From: Paracidovorax anthurii
Lineage (GTDB): Bacteria > Pseudomonadota > Gammaproteobacteria > Burkholderiales > Burkholderiaceae_C
Reading direction: 5' to 3'
NCBI RefSeq assembly: GCF_003269065.1
Contig: NZ_QLTA01000019.1
Span: 1 to 64,000 of the forward strand
Length of the DNA: 64,000 bases
Of the stretch, positions 29,464-39,344 are shown piece after piece. The position numbers were made by a program, and so were the translations under genes. Below the pieces are notes generated by a model. It had not been told where the DNA came from. It saw only the letters and a list, made by a program, of their open reading frames with translations, and searched no databases. Position 1 is the first letter of the stretch, and each line of letters starts with the position of its first letter.

Positions 29464-30243
29464 ATGGCCGCACGCCGCATCTCCGAAGAACCCGCCTATG
29501 TGCTGCACCGCTACGACTGGAGCGAGTCCAGCCTGATCCTGGACGTGTTCACACGCCACCATGGCCGCGTGGCGCTGGTGGCCAAGGGGGCGAAGAAGCC
29601 CACCTCCAATTTCCGGCCCGTGCTGCTGCCGCTGCAGCCGCTGCGCGTGGGCTACACGCTGGGCGGGGAAGGGCGGGGCGAGGTGCATGCGCTCAAGGGC
29701 GCCGAGTGGGTGGGCGGGCACGTGATGCCCACGGGCGATGCGCTGCTCTCGGGCCTGTACCTGAACGAGCTGCTGATGCGCCTGCTGGCCCGCGAGGACA
29801 CGCATGCGCCGCTCTTCGATGCCTATGCCGGCGTGGTGCGCGTGCTGGCCAGCGAGCATGGTGACGCGCTGGAGCCCGTGCTGCGGAGCTTCGAGCTGCT
29901 GCTGCTGCGCGAGATCGGCCTGCTGCCCGCGCTGGACGCCGAAACCGCCACCCTCGCGCCGCTCGCGCCGCAGGCGCGCTATGCGCTGGTGCCCGAGGCG
30001 GGTCTGCGCGCGGCGCTGCCCGCGGACCGCAGCGCGCTGGGGGGCGCGCAGTGGCGGTTGCTGCACCGCGCGCTGGACGATGCGCAGCCCTACACGGCCA
30101 CGCTGCGCGCCATCGTGACCGGCATCGCGGGCGCGCCCCTGGCGGCCGACCTCAAGCCGCAGCTGCGCACGCTGCTGCAATACCATTGCGGCAGCCCTTT
30201 GCTGCGCACCCGGCAGCTCATGATCGATCTCCAATCCCTATGA
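29464..30243 (+). CDS. recO: DNA repair protein RecO
   Basis: RecFOR-pathway protein that loads RecA on SSB-coated DNA. 259 residues: N-terminal OB fold ([20 protein letters not shown], then [17 protein letters not shown]) and a helical domain with [20 protein letters not shown]. The zinc cysteines of many RecO proteins are not seen. ATG 29464 was chosen; its stop overlaps pdxJ (ATGA). Confidence 0.94.
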   Translation: MAARRISEEPAYVLHRYDWSESSLILDVFTRHHGRVALVAKGAKKPTSNFRPVLLPLQPLRVGYTLGGEGRGEVHALKGAEWVGGHVMPTGDALLSGLYLNELLMRLLAREDTHAPLFDAYAGVVRVLASEHGDALEPVLRSFELLLLREIGLLPALDAETATLAPLAPQARYALVPEAGLRAALPADRSALGGAQWRLLHRALDDAQPYTATLRAIVTGIAGAPLAADLKPQLRTLLQYHCGSPLLRTRQLMIDLQSL

Positions 30244-31007
30244 CGCAGCATTCCCCCCGCACCGCGCTGTCGGTGAACGTGAACAAGGTCGCCCTGGTGC
30301 GCAACACGCGCCATCTGGGCATTCCCAGCGTGGAGCGCGCCGCGCGGCTGTGCCTGGAGGCCGGCGCCCAGGGCATCACCATCCACCCGCGCCCCGATGG
30401 CCGGCACATCCGCGCGGACGACGTGCATGCCCTGGCCGCGCTGATGCGCCAGTGGCCGGACCGCGAGTTCAACATCGAGGGCAATCCCTCGCAGAACCTG
30501 ATGGACTTCATCCGCGAGGCGCGGCCCCACCAGGCGACCTTCGTGCCCGACAGCGAGGACCAGTTCACCAGCGACCACGGCTGGAGCTTCCCGCAGGACG
30601 CCGAGCGGCTGGCGCCCCTGGTGGCCGAGTGCCGGAGCCTGGGCGTGCGCGTGAGCCTCTTCATGGACCCGGAGCCCGGGTCGATGGCCGCCGCCCGCGC
30701 CGTGGGCGCCGACCGCGTGGAGCTCTACACCGAGCCCTATGCCGCCGCCTGGGGCACGCCGCAGCAGGTGGCGCAGCTCGCCCGCTATGCCGCCGCCGCG
30801 CGCGCGGCGCAGGGTGCCGGCCTGGGCGTGAACGCCGGGCACGACCTGAACCGCGACAACCTCGCGGCCTTCGTCGCCCAGGTGCCCGGCGTGCTGGAGG
30901 TCTCCATCGGCCACGCGCTCATCGCCGACGCCCTGGAGCTGGGGTATGCCGCCACCGTGCAGGCCTACCAGCGCTGCATCGACGAAGGTGTCGCCGCACG
31001 GCGCTGA
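30240..31007 (+). CDS. pdxJ: pyridoxine 5'-phosphate synthase
   Basis: PdxJ condenses 1-deoxyxylulose 5-phosphate with 3-amino-2-oxopropyl phosphate to make pyridoxine phosphate (vitamin B6). TIM barrel, 255 residues: [16 protein letters not shown] at the start, [28 protein letters not shown], and the C-terminal [15 protein letters not shown]. Translation is coupled to recO by ATGA overlap. A dispersed repeat starts directly after its stop. Confidence 0.97.
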   Translation: MTQHSPRTALSVNVNKVALVRNTRHLGIPSVERAARLCLEAGAQGITIHPRPDGRHIRADDVHALAALMRQWPDREFNIEGNPSQNLMDFIREARPHQATFVPDSEDQFTSDHGWSFPQDAERLAPLVAECRSLGVRVSLFMDPEPGSMAAARAVGADRVELYTEPYAAAWGTPQQVAQLARYAAAARAAQGAGLGVNAGHDLNRDNLAAFVAQVPGVLEVSIGHALIADALELGYAATVQAYQRCIDEGVAARR

Positions 31008-31009
31008 GT

Positions 31010-31063
31010 GCTATTAATTAAATAGCTGCTCATGCAGCAAAGACGGCGACATGACTGCAATTT
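31010..31063. repeat. dispersed AT-rich repeat, copy 3
   Basis: 'aatagctgctcatgcagc' followed by 'aaagacggcgacatga', matching the core of copy 1 in the same orientation. It starts 3 bases after the pdxJ stop and precedes acpS. Confidence 0.72.
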
Positions 31064-31096
31064 CGGCCTGAATCAACCCCGGGGGCGCGCTTTTCC

Positions 31097-31537
31097 ATGA
31101 TCTACGGCATCGGCACCGACATCTGCGACATCCGCCGCATCCGCGCGAGCCTGGAGCGGCACGGCGACCGCTTCGCCGAGAAGGTGCTGGCCGCCGGCGA
31201 ACTCGCCACCTGGCGCGAGCGCGGCGCCCGCTGGCCCGAGCGCGGCGTGCGCTACCTGGCCACGCGGTTTTCCGCCAAGGAGGCCTTCAGCAAGGCCATC
31301 GGCATGGGGATGCGCATGCCCATGACCTGGCGCGACTGCGAGGTGGCCAAGCTGGACAGCGGCCAGCCCGTCATCGTGCTGCACGGCGCGCTCAAGGCAT
31401 GGTTCGAGGCCCGCGGCCTGCGCTGCCACCTGAGCGTCACCGACGAAAGCGACTACGCCGCGAGCTTCTGCGTGGTGGAGCACGCGCAGGCGGCTGGCGG
31501 CACGGATTCGGGTCGAATCCCCTCCATGTCGCCGTAA
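31097..31537 (+). CDS. acpS: holo-ACP synthase
   Basis: AcpS transfers 4'-phosphopantetheine from CoA to the serine of AcpP (17.6 kb). The metal-binding aspartate is D8 in [12 protein letters not shown] and the glutamate is in [15 protein letters not shown]. At 146 residues it is longer than the usual 125-130; the extra tail [13 protein letters not shown] is encoded by the edge of dispersed repeat copy 4, which also supplies the TAA stop. The catalytic fold is complete before the tail. Confidence 0.95.
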   Translation: MIYGIGTDICDIRRIRASLERHGDRFAEKVLAAGELATWRERGARWPERGVRYLATRFSAKEAFSKAIGMGMRMPMTWRDCEVAKLDSGQPVIVLHGALKAWFEARGLRCHLSVTDESDYAASFCVVEHAQAAGGTDSGRIPSMSP

Positions 31538-31573
31538 ACGCTATGCGAATAGCTCACTAATTGATAGCAAATC
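31514..31573. repeat. dispersed AT-rich repeat, copy 4 (overlaps the acpS stop)
   Basis: 'cctccatgtcgccgta...cgaatagctcac...ttgatagc' is the reverse-orientation counterpart of copy 1. Codons for the last AcpS residues (IPSMSP) and the stop are inside it; it ends 18 bases before the nagZ ATG. Confidence 0.75.
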
Positions 31574-31590
31574 ATCTTCCAGCTCCCCCC

Positions 31591-32733
31591 ATGACCCCCG
31601 ACATCGAACACGCACCCGTCATCCTCGACGTGGCCGGCACGGCCCTGAGCGACGCCGACCGCCGCCGCCTGGCCCATCCGCTGACCGGCGGCGTCATCCT
31701 CTTCGCGCGCAACTGGCGCGACCGCGCGCAGCTGCTGGAGCTGACGGCCTCGATCAAGGCCGTGCGCGACGATCTGCTCATCTGCGTGGACCACGAGGGC
31801 GGGCGCGTGCAGCGCTTCCGCACCGATGGCTTCACCCCGCTGCCGCCCATGCGCGCCCTGGGCGCGATGTGGATGGCGGACGGCCGCCAGCGCCCCGGCA
31901 GCGGCGCGCTGCGCGCCACCCAGGCCGCGACCGCGGTGGGCTATGTGCTGGCCAGCGAACTGCGCGCCTGCGGCGTGGACTTCTCCTTCGCGCCGGTGCT
32001 GGACCTCGACTGGCCGGGCGATGCCGCCGGGGCGGGGTCGGCCGGCGGCTCCCAGAGCAGCGTGATCGGCGACCGGGCGTTCCACGGCGATCCGCGCGTG
32101 GTCACGCTGCTGGCCAAGAGCGTCGCCCACGGCATGCTGCAGGCGGGCATGGCGCATTGCGGCAAGCACTTTCCGGGGCATGGCTTCGTGCGCGCCGATT
32201 CGCACACCGACGTGCCGGTGGACCGCCGCAGCCTCAAGGCGATCCTGGCGGACGACGCCGCGCCCTACGAATGGCTCTGCGGCACGCTCACGGCGGTGAT
32301 GCCCGCGCACGTCATCTATCCCAAGGTGGACGGCCGGCCGGCGGGCTTCTCGCAGCGCTGGCTGCAGGACATCCTGCGCCAGCGGCTGCGCTTCGGCGGA
32401 GCCATCTTCAGCGACGACCTCAGCATGGAAGGGGCCCGCCGCATCGACGGGGCCGTGGTGGACTACGCCACCGCTGCCCTCGCGGCCCTGGAGGCCGGCT
32501 GCGATCTCGTGGTGCTGTGCAACCAGAGCCTCGTGGGCGAGGGCGCCGAGCGGGGCCGGGCGCTGGACGACCTGCTCGACGGGCTGTCGCGGGCCCGCGC
32601 CCTGGGCCGCTGGCGGCCCAGCCCCGGCAGCGAGTCGCGGCGCGTGGCGCTGCTGCCCCAGACGCTGCCCCTGCCCTGGGACGAACTGATGCTGGAGCCC
32701 GCCTACATGCAGGCGCTCGACTCTCTGCCCTGA
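31591..32733 (+). CDS. nagZ: beta-N-acetylhexosaminidase NagZ (GH3)
   Basis: Cytosolic glycosidase that removes N-acetylglucosamine from recycled muropeptides. GH3 TIM barrel of 380 residues. The signature KHFPGHG is near residue 191, with the general acid/base loop, and the nucleophile aspartate is in SDDLSMEGA near 275. Two short loops (RQRPGSGALRA and AGAGSAGGSQ) look like insertions relative to the E. coli protein (341 residues). ATG 31591 was chosen over an in-frame TTG inside the repeat. Confidence 0.94.
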   Translation: MTPDIEHAPVILDVAGTALSDADRRRLAHPLTGGVILFARNWRDRAQLLELTASIKAVRDDLLICVDHEGGRVQRFRTDGFTPLPPMRALGAMWMADGRQRPGSGALRATQAATAVGYVLASELRACGVDFSFAPVLDLDWPGDAAGAGSAGGSQSSVIGDRAFHGDPRVVTLLAKSVAHGMLQAGMAHCGKHFPGHGFVRADSHTDVPVDRRSLKAILADDAAPYEWLCGTLTAVMPAHVIYPKVDGRPAGFSQRWLQDILRQRLRFGGAIFSDDLSMEGARRIDGAVVDYATAALAALEAGCDLVVLCNQSLVGEGAERGRALDDLLDGLSRARALGRWRPSPGSESRRVALLPQTLPLPWDELMLEPAYMQALDSLP

Positions 32734-33029
32734 TTTTCGGGGCCTCCGGGGATGCCGGGCGGCGGCCCGGATGGGGTGGGCGGGGGGTAACCCATCCTCC
32801 CTGGATTGTGAGCAAGTGTTGCTGGCGGCGGGCGGTTCCCGGTGGGCGGCTGCGGCGCCTGAATGGCCTGCCTCCCGAGGGAGCGCGGGCCTGCGGCCAG
32901 GGCGCGGGCTCCCACGCGCCGCCGTCACATCGGCCTACAGATCGGGGTCAACGCGGCGCGCAGGCTGGCGTTGGGAAAAAGGTGCGGCTGCCGATGGCGG
33001 CAGCGCGGCTTTCCCGGAAGGACCTTCCC
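32734..33029. other. non-coding gap between nagZ and the DUF3300 gene
   Basis: About 296 bases of very GC-rich sequence with G-runs. No gene, repeat copy or convincing terminator was recognised. The reading frame of the next gene stays open across it, but without conserved protein features. Confidence 0.5.
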
Positions 33030-34901
33030 ATGGCGCGACCCTCCCTGTTTTTCACCGGCCGGCTTCCCCCCGCGGCGCTCACCCTGCTGGCGGCCTGCGC
33101 GCTGGCCGCCTGCCAGCGCGTCGCGCCCCCCACGCCCTCGGCCGCCGGCCCGGCGCCCGAGCCGCCTCCCGCCGTCGTGCCCGCCGCCTACACGCCGCCC
33201 GGCGCCGATGCCCTCTACCAGATGGTCGCGCCCATCGCGCTCTATCCCGACAAGCTGGTGGCCCAGGTGCTGGCCGGGGCCACCTACCCGGACCAGATCA
33301 CCGCGGCGGAGGGCTGGCTGGCGCAGAACCCGGCGCTCAAGGGCGATGCCCTGGCGAACGCCGCGGAGTCCCAGCCCTGGGACCCGAGCGTGAAGTCGCT
33401 CACGGCCTTCCCGAACGTGCTGGAGCAGATGGCGTCCAACCTGCCCTGGACGACGGCGCTGGGCAAGGCCTACTACCACGACCCCGCCGATGTCATGAAC
33501 GCGATCCAGGTGCTGCGCGCCCGGGCGGCCCGGGCCGGAACGCTCCAGAGTTCGCCGCGGCTGCGGGTGGCCACGGTGGCCGGCAGCGCGCTGCCCCCGC
33601 CGCCGCCGGCCACGCTGCCCGTGGAGGTTTTCCAGGGCCCGGTGGTGGTGGCGCCGCCGCCGACGGTGATCACCATCGAGCCCACGGAGGTGCAGACCGT
33701 CTATGTGCCGCGCTACGACCCGCAGGTGGTGTTCGGAACGCCGGTGCCGCTTTATTCCGGCTACCGCTGGGCCGCGCCCGTGGTGCCGATGGTTCCCGTG
33801 GCCGTCGCGGCCGGGCCCGACCCGGTGGCCGTGGGGGTGCTGGCCTTCGGCGCCGGCGTGCTGGTCGGGGCCCTGGCCGGCCACGGCCACCATGCCTGGG
33901 GGTGGGACGCCTGGAATGTGCACTGGGGCGGGCCCCCGCCGCAGCCCGTGGCGTGGGGGCCCGCGCCCGCTCCCGCGTGGCGCCCCGCCGTGGTGTACCG
34001 GGGAACGACCTACGTGTCGCAGTCGCCCACGGTGATCGAGAACATCCACAACCACATCACCGTGAACCACCGCGACACGTTCTATGCGGCGCCCTCGGCT
34101 CCCCCGCTGCCCGGGCCCGTCCGGGTGACCGCGGAGGCCGGCGGCGCGCCCGCCATGGCGCTGGCTGGCGGCATGGCCGCCCCGGCCCGGCCCGGGGGGC
34201 CGCCGCACCCCGTGCAAGGGGTGGGCCAGCCCGCCGCGCCGATGGCCCGGGTGTTCGCGCCAGGGGCACCATCGCCTGGATCAGCCGCCTTCGCGGCCGG
34301 GCGCCATGCGCCGCCCCTGGTGGCTGCGGTCCCGGCGGCACTCGCCCACGTGCCCGTGGCGCTCCCGCATCCGCCATCGCAATCGACCCTGCCCGGCCGG
34401 CCGGCCGCGCCGCTGGTCCAGGCGGTGCGCAATGCTCCGGGTGGGGTGCCTCCTGCCGCCGTGCCCCGGGACGCCGCGCATCCCCCCGCCGGGCCCGTGG
34501 CGGCCGCCCTGGCCACGCCGGGCCCGTTTCCCGTGAGGATGGCCGCACCCTCGCCGGTGCCGGCACCGCCGCACGGATCGGAGGTGGTTCACGCGGGGCC
34601 GGGCAGCGGCAATGCGCGCGAGGCATTCCAGGCGCGCGGCATGCCGATGCCGCCGGTGCCCATGCCCCGGCCCATGCCGGTGGAAGCCCCGGTGGCGCGG
34701 CATGAGCCGCCGCCCCGGCCGCAGCAACCCGTGGTCCACATGCCGCCCGCGCTGCAGCAGGTCCATGCCGCGCCGGCCCCGCAGTTCGCCGGCGGGCACC
34801 CGCCCCCGCAGGGCGGCGCGCCGAGGCCCGAGGCGCACGCACATGGGCAGCCGCCGCAGCAGCGGCCCGACCACCGCCATCCGCATGGCGATGGCGCCTG
34901 A
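33030..34901 (+). CDS. DUF3300 domain lipoprotein
   Basis: A 623-residue predicted lipoprotein: the lipobox ALAAC (cysteine near residue 27) follows a hydrophobic segment. The DUF3300 domain covers about 55-240 (LYQMVAPIALYPDKLVAQVL, then QVLRARAARAGTLQSSPRLRV). The rest contains a glycine-rich hydrophobic stretch (VGVLAFGAGVLVGALAGHG) and a long Pro/Ala/His-rich, low-complexity tail with IENIHNHITVNHRDTF. Function unknown; relatives are envelope proteins. ATG 33030 has a Shine-Dalgarno (GGAAGGA). Confidence 0.8.
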   Translation: MARPSLFFTGRLPPAALTLLAACALAACQRVAPPTPSAAGPAPEPPPAVVPAAYTPPGADALYQMVAPIALYPDKLVAQVLAGATYPDQITAAEGWLAQNPALKGDALANAAESQPWDPSVKSLTAFPNVLEQMASNLPWTTALGKAYYHDPADVMNAIQVLRARAARAGTLQSSPRLRVATVAGSALPPPPPATLPVEVFQGPVVVAPPPTVITIEPTEVQTVYVPRYDPQVVFGTPVPLYSGYRWAAPVVPMVPVAVAAGPDPVAVGVLAFGAGVLVGALAGHGHHAWGWDAWNVHWGGPPPQPVAWGPAPAPAWRPAVVYRGTTYVSQSPTVIENIHNHITVNHRDTFYAAPSAPPLPGPVRVTAEAGGAPAMALAGGMAAPARPGGPPHPVQGVGQPAAPMARVFAPGAPSPGSAAFAAGRHAPPLVAAVPAALAHVPVALPHPPSQSTLPGRPAAPLVQAVRNAPGGVPPAAVPRDAAHPPAGPVAAALATPGPFPVRMAAPSPVPAPPHGSEVVHAGPGSGNAREAFQARGMPMPPVPMPRPMPVEAPVARHEPPPRPQQPVVHMPPALQQVHAAPAPQFAGGHPPPQGGAPRPEAHAHGQPPQQRPDHRHPHGDGA

Positions 34902-34921
34902 GAGCGCCAGCACGTTCTGAC

Positions 34922-34955
34922 GCCCGGGCCGCGCCGAAGGGGCGCGGGCCCGCCC
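34922..34955. terminator. hairpin between convergent DUF3300 and mscS genes
   Basis: CGGGCCGCGCC and GGCGCGGGCCCG pair around GAAG with one unpaired base. No T-tract follows on either strand, so it is only a weak terminator candidate. Confidence 0.4.
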
Positions 34956-34956
34956 G

Positions 34957-35619
34957 TCAGGGCCCGGCGGGCGTGGGGGCGGGTGTGCCGGCTTCCGCCG
35001 TGGCCGTGGCGGAGGGCGCGGCGTCGCCGGCATGCGCCACGGCCGCGTTCGGCCGGGAGGGCGCCGTGGTCCAGCGGCGCACCACGCGCTGGAAGATGAG
35101 CGCGTTCGGTATCTGCAGCAGCACGGGGGCGTCCGAGTCGCCGAGGAAGTCTTCCAGCGTGGTGTAGAGCAGGTTGATGTCTACCACGCGGCCCTTGGCG
35201 CCGGGCTTTTCGGCGGTGTCGAGCACCTCGATGTAATCGCCCAGCCGGAACGGCTCCACGGTGAAGATCAGCAGGGCGCAGAACAGGTTGGAGAGCACGC
35301 TCCAGGCCGCGAAGAACGCCACCGCGCCCACGGCCGCGAAGCCCGTGAACGCCGTCCAGAGCACGGTGGCGGAGACGCCCAGGCGTTCGAGCACCAGCAG
35401 CGCGGCGCCGCCCATGATGATCCAGCGCACGAGCGCGCCGATGGGCACCATGAACTCGATCGGCCACTGGTAGTGGCGCCCGGCGCGCTGCAGCAGGCGG
35501 TGCAGCATGCGCTGCAGCAGGATGGCCACGAGCACGATGAGCACGATCTGTACGCCGGGCACGATGATGTCCAGCCAGTCCTGCATCCAGTCGGGGAGGT
35601 AGGGGCGAAGGCGCAGCAT
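34957..35619 (-). CDS. small-conductance mechanosensitive channel (MscS family)
   Basis: Inner-membrane tension-gated channel, 220 residues. Three transmembrane helices (about 17-35, 58-78, 83-105) are followed by the pore/beta domain start FFAAWSVLSNLFCALLIFTV, then EPFRLGDYIEV and VVDINLLYTTLEDFLGD. The C-terminal region is short and ends in an Ala/Pro-rich tail, so the MscS alpha/beta domain is reduced. ATG 35619 (MLRLRPYLPDWMQ) was chosen over an upstream GTG that would add a Pro/Phe-rich segment. Confidence 0.87.
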   Translation of the reverse strand: MLRLRPYLPDWMQDWLDIIVPGVQIVLIVLVAILLQRMLHRLLQRAGRHYQWPIEFMVPIGALVRWIIMGGAALLVLERLGVSATVLWTAFTGFAAVGAVAFFAAWSVLSNLFCALLIFTVEPFRLGDYIEVLDTAEKPGAKGRVVDINLLYTTLEDFLGDSDAPVLLQIPNALIFQRVVRRWTTAPSRPNAAVAHAGDAAPSATATAEAGTPAPTPAGP

Positions 35620-35791
35620 GGGGGAGGAGAAGGAGAACAACGGATTCGGGAAGGGCAATGGGAAAGGCACGGGCCCGGGGCCGCCTCGGAGGGCGGGTGT
35701 TCCGCGGAGCGGACCAGAGAATACGCCGGAATGCGGCCGTGGACCCCAACCTGGCCCGGGCCGGTCCGGCCGCCGCCGGGCGGGCCGCGTT

Positions 35792-36838
35792 TCAGCTGCG
35801 CAGCTGCTCGACGGTGTCCATCTGCATCTCGAAGCTGAAGAAGCGGGCCCGGCCCTGGGCCTTGGCGGCGTAGAGGGCCTCGTCGGCGCGCATCAGCATG
35901 GCCTCGGCGCTCGTGCCCTCGTCGGGCACGCAGGTGGTGATGCCGCCCGACACGGTGAGGTGGTCGCCCAGCGGGGAATCCGGGTGGGGCATGGCGCGCG
36001 CGTTCACCAGCTTGCCCAGCGCCCGCGCGAACGTCATGGCGCCCGAGCGCGGCGTGTTGGGCAGGATCAGCGCGAACTCCTCGCCGCCGTAGCGCGCCGC
36101 CACGTCGCGGGGCCGCACGCACACGTCCTTGAGCAGCCGGCCCACCTCGCGCAGGCAGGTATCGCCCTGCACGTGGCCCACGGCGTCGTTGAAGCGCTTG
36201 AAGTGGTCCAGGTCGCAGAGCATCAGGGTGAGTGGCAGGCCGTCGCGGCGCGCGGCCAGGATCTCGCTGTGCAGGATGCGGTCGAAGCCGCGCCGGTTGA
36301 CCAGGCCCGTGAGCGTGTCCACCTCCACCATCTCGTTGAGCCGCTGGTTGGCCAGGTGCAGCTCCTGCGACATGCTCACGAGCCGGCGGCGCATGTCCAG
36401 CAGCCGGCGCATGGCGCGCAGCTTGGCCACCAGCACGATGGGCTTGACCGGCTTGACGAGGTAGTCGTCGCCGCCGGCCTCGATGCCGCGCCACACGTCC
36501 AGGTCGCTGTCCAGGCCCGAGAGGAAGATGATCGGCGTCCAGCCGCCCGGCTCGGCCTCGCGCATCTGCTGCGCGACCCAGTAGCCGTCGTTCTCGTCCG
36601 AGAGGCGGATGTCCAGCAGGACCAGGTCCGGGCGGCGCAGCTTGAAGAGCTGCAGGGCCACGTCGCCGGAGGCCGCCTCCAGGACGTCGGAGACGCCGGC
36701 GTGCCGCAGCTCGGACACCAGCGCCAGCCGCACCGAGAGCTGGTCTTCCACCACCAGCACGGAAAAGGGCCCCGCCGCCGGCGGTTCGTCGTTGTGCCGG
36801 CCGGCGTGCACGGAAGGATCGGTGGGCGTGGAGGTCAT
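35792..36838 (-). CDS. response regulator with GGDEF domain (diguanylate cyclase, PleD-like)
   Basis: 348 residues. Receiver domain about 25-140 with acceptor D76 (LVLLDIRLSD) and the lysine in DDYLVKPVKP. A coiled-coil-like linker (about 140-180) leads to a GGDEF domain with the active signature YGGEEF at about 250-255. An inhibitory RxxD (RPRD) lies five residues before it, so both catalysis and product feedback by cyclic di-GMP look intact. No histidine kinase gene is adjacent. It lies downstream of lysS on the same strand, 89 bases away. Confidence 0.92.
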   Translation of the reverse strand: MTSTPTDPSVHAGRHNDEPPAAGPFSVLVVEDQLSVRLALVSELRHAGVSDVLEAASGDVALQLFKLRRPDLVLLDIRLSDENDGYWVAQQMREAEPGGWTPIIFLSGLDSDLDVWRGIEAGGDDYLVKPVKPIVLVAKLRAMRRLLDMRRRLVSMSQELHLANQRLNEMVEVDTLTGLVNRRGFDRILHSEILAARRDGLPLTLMLCDLDHFKRFNDAVGHVQGDTCLREVGRLLKDVCVRPRDVAARYGGEEFALILPNTPRSGAMTFARALGKLVNARAMPHPDSPLGDHLTVSGGITTCVPDEGTSAEAMLMRADEALYAAKAQGRARFFSFEMQMDTVEQLRS

Positions 36839-36927
36839 GGTCCGTCCTCTCAGGGCTGGGCGCGTTCTTGTGAAAGGTGCCGCCACGCCCGGGCCCCGGA
36901 GGCCGGCCGCGCGGCGGGCACGCTTTT

Positions 36928-38466
36928 TCAGTGCTCGCGGCGCAGCGCGGGGAACAGGATCACGTCGCGGATGCTCGGGCTGTCGGTCAACAGCATCATG
37001 AGCCGATCGATGCCGATGCCGCAACCCCCGGCGGGAGGCATTCCGTACTCCAGGGCGCGCACGAAGTCGTGGTCGAAGTACATGGCCTCGTCGTCGCCGC
37101 TGTCTTTCTGCGCCACCTGGGCCTGGAAGCGCGCGGCCTGGTCCTCGGCGTCGTTCAGCTCGGAGAAGCCGTTGCCGAATTCGCGGCCGGTGATGTAGAG
37201 CTCGAAGCGCTCGGTGACCTCCGGGCGGGCATCGTTGGCGCGCGCGAGCGGCGAGATCTCGGTCGGGTGCTCCATGATGAAGGTGGGCTGCCAGAGCTTG
37301 TCCTCCACCGTTTCCTCGAAGTAGAGCACCTGCAGGCCGGCCAGGGTGCGGGTGGAGAGGCGGTTCTTCTCCTCGGAGAGGCCCAGCTTCTTGAGCGCGC
37401 TGGTGAGCCAGGCGGCGTCGTCCACGTGGGCCCCGGCCTCGGTGTACTGGAAGATCGCCTCGCGGATCGTGAGGCGCTGGAAGGGCTGCGAGAGATCCAC
37501 CTCGCGCCCGCCGTAGGTGAGCTGCAGGCCGCCGGTGGCCTTCATCGCGGCGTCGCGCACGAGCTGCTCGGTGAAGTCCATCAGGTCGCGGTAGTTCCAG
37601 TAGGCCGCGTAGAACTCCATCATCGTGAACTCGGGGTTGTGGCGCACCGAGATGCCTTCGTTGCGGAAGTTGCGGTTGATCTCGAACACCCGCTCGAAGC
37701 CGCCCACGACCAGGCGCTTGAGGTAGAGCTCGGGCGCGATGCGCAGGTACATCTCCTGCTCCAGCGCGTTGTGGTGCGTCACGAACGGCTTGGCGTTGGC
37801 GCCGCCCGGAATAGGGTGGAGCATGGGCGTCTCCACCTCCAGGAAGCCGTGCCCCACCATGAATTCACGGATGCCGCTCACGGCCTTGCTGCGCGCGATG
37901 AAGCGCCTGCGGGCGGCTTCGTCGGTCATCAGATCCACGTAGCGCTGGCGGTACTTGACCTCCTGGTCGGCCACGCCGTGGAACTTGTCGGGCATGGGGT
38001 GCAGGCTCTTGGTGAGCAGGCGCAGGTTCGTCACCTTGACCGACAGCTCGCCGGTCTTGGTCTTCATGAGCGTGCCCTCGGCCCCGACGATGTCGCCCAG
38101 GTCCCAGTGCTTGAAGGCCGCATAAGGTTCTTCGCCGATCGCGTCGCGCGTCACGTAGAGCTGGATGCGGCCATGGGTGGCGCCGAGCGAGCCGTCCTGC
38201 ACGGTGGCGAAGCTGGCCTTGCCCATCACGCGCTTGAGCATCATGCGGCCGGCCACGATCACGGGCACCGGACTGGCTTCGAGCGCCGCGGCGTCGGTTT
38301 CGGCGTACCGGGCCTGCAGGTCCGCGGCGTGGTGCGCGGGCTTGAAATCGTTGGGGAACGCCACGCCCTTGCCCTGTGCCTGGGCCTCCCGCAGGGCCTT
38401 GAGTTTTTCGCGGCGCTCGGCGACGAGCTGGTTGGTGTCGATGGCAGGCGTGGCAGTGTCGGACAT
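36928..38466 (-). CDS. lysS: lysyl-tRNA synthetase (class II)
   Basis: 512-residue class II synthetase: N-terminal OB-fold anticodon domain (about 60-150), then the catalytic domain with motif 2 ([20 protein letters not shown]) and motif 3 ([20 protein letters not shown] followed by DVILFP). Start [20 protein letters not shown]. It stands alone between the diguanylate cyclase gene and the glycan locus. Confidence 0.97.
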   Translation of the reverse strand: MSDTATPAIDTNQLVAERREKLKALREAQAQGKGVAFPNDFKPAHHAADLQARYAETDAAALEASPVPVIVAGRMMLKRVMGKASFATVQDGSLGATHGRIQLYVTRDAIGEEPYAAFKHWDLGDIVGAEGTLMKTKTGELSVKVTNLRLLTKSLHPMPDKFHGVADQEVKYRQRYVDLMTDEAARRRFIARSKAVSGIREFMVGHGFLEVETPMLHPIPGGANAKPFVTHHNALEQEMYLRIAPELYLKRLVVGGFERVFEINRNFRNEGISVRHNPEFTMMEFYAAYWNYRDLMDFTEQLVRDAAMKATGGLQLTYGGREVDLSQPFQRLTIREAIFQYTEAGAHVDDAAWLTSALKKLGLSEEKNRLSTRTLAGLQVLYFEETVEDKLWQPTFIMEHPTEISPLARANDARPEVTERFELYITGREFGNGFSELNDAEDQAARFQAQVAQKDSGDDEAMYFDHDFVRALEYGMPPAGGCGIGIDRLMMLLTDSPSIRDVILFPALRREH

Positions 38467-38552
38467 AGGATCGAAAAGGGGAGGGCGTGGAGGCGCGCGT
38501 CGCGGTGCGCGGCCAAACCGGTGATTTTAAGAGGCAGTCCGCAAAACGAGCT

Positions 38553-39344
38553 CTAGCGCAGCCAGGTGCGCAGCAGCCGCAGGCCGAATTTCAGGCAGGA
38601 GACCGGCAGCGCCAGCACCAGCGCGCCGCGGTGCGCGCGCCAATCGACGGCACCGAGCGCCCTCAGCTCCCCGCGCTGCATGCGCCACAACTGCGCGCTC
38701 AGGCCCGATGCGCCGAAGGCCGGTTTGTGCATGAACGAGAGCGTCTGCGTGTGGCGCGCACAGCGCCAGCCGGCCGCGATCAGCTGCAGCCAGAGCGCAT
38801 AGTCTTCGCTGAGCTGGCCGTCCTCGGGAAAGCGCACCCGTGCATCGCGCCGCACCATGACCGACGAGGTGTGGAAGGGGTTCGACAGCATGGCCGGCAG
38901 CAGTGCGACCTCGCGGGTGTCGAGTGGAGGGGGCGCATCGTGCGGGCGTGCCGGCGGCATTTCCGGTGCCAGCAGGCCCGAGTAGCCGCCGAACAGGTCC
39001 AGGCCCTGCCGCTGCATCGCCTCCAGCTGGCGCGCGAGCTTGTCCGGCGACCAGAGGTCGTCGGCATCGAGAAAGGCAATGACGTCGCCCGTGGCCAGGT
39101 CCAGGCCGCGGTTGCGCGCCGCTGCCGCACCGGCGTTGCGCGGCTGCTGCACCACCCGCAGCAGGAAAGCGCCCGCGGGGTCGTAGCGCGTGGCCAGCGC
39201 GACGGAGCCGTCGCGCGAGCCGTCATCCACGCAGATCACCTCGAACGGCGGCAGGGTCTGGGCCCGCACCGAGTCGAGCGCGCGCTGCAGCGTTGCCTCG
39301 GCGTTGTAGACGGGGATGACGACGGAGACGCGCGGCAGGCTCAT
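38553..39344 (-). CDS. family 2 glycosyltransferase (GT-A fold)
   Basis: 263 residues. N-terminal VSVVIPVYNAEATLQRALDS and CVDDGSRDGS mark the nucleotide-sugar binding region, and FLDADDLW holds the DxD metal-binding motif. The acceptor region FPEDGQLSEDYALWLQLI contains the conserved ED. Last gene of the glycan locus; its ATG overlaps the stop of the GT11 gene (ATGA). The sugar transferred cannot be predicted. Confidence 0.9.
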   Translation of the reverse strand: MSLPRVSVVIPVYNAEATLQRALDSVRAQTLPPFEVICVDDGSRDGSVALATRYDPAGAFLLRVVQQPRNAGAAAARNRGLDLATGDVIAFLDADDLWSPDKLARQLEAMQRQGLDLFGGYSGLLAPEMPPARPHDAPPPLDTREVALLPAMLSNPFHTSSVMVRRDARVRFPEDGQLSEDYALWLQLIAAGWRCARHTQTLSFMHKPAFGASGLSAQLWRMQRGELRALGAVDWRAHRGALVLALPVSCLKFGLRLLRTWLR

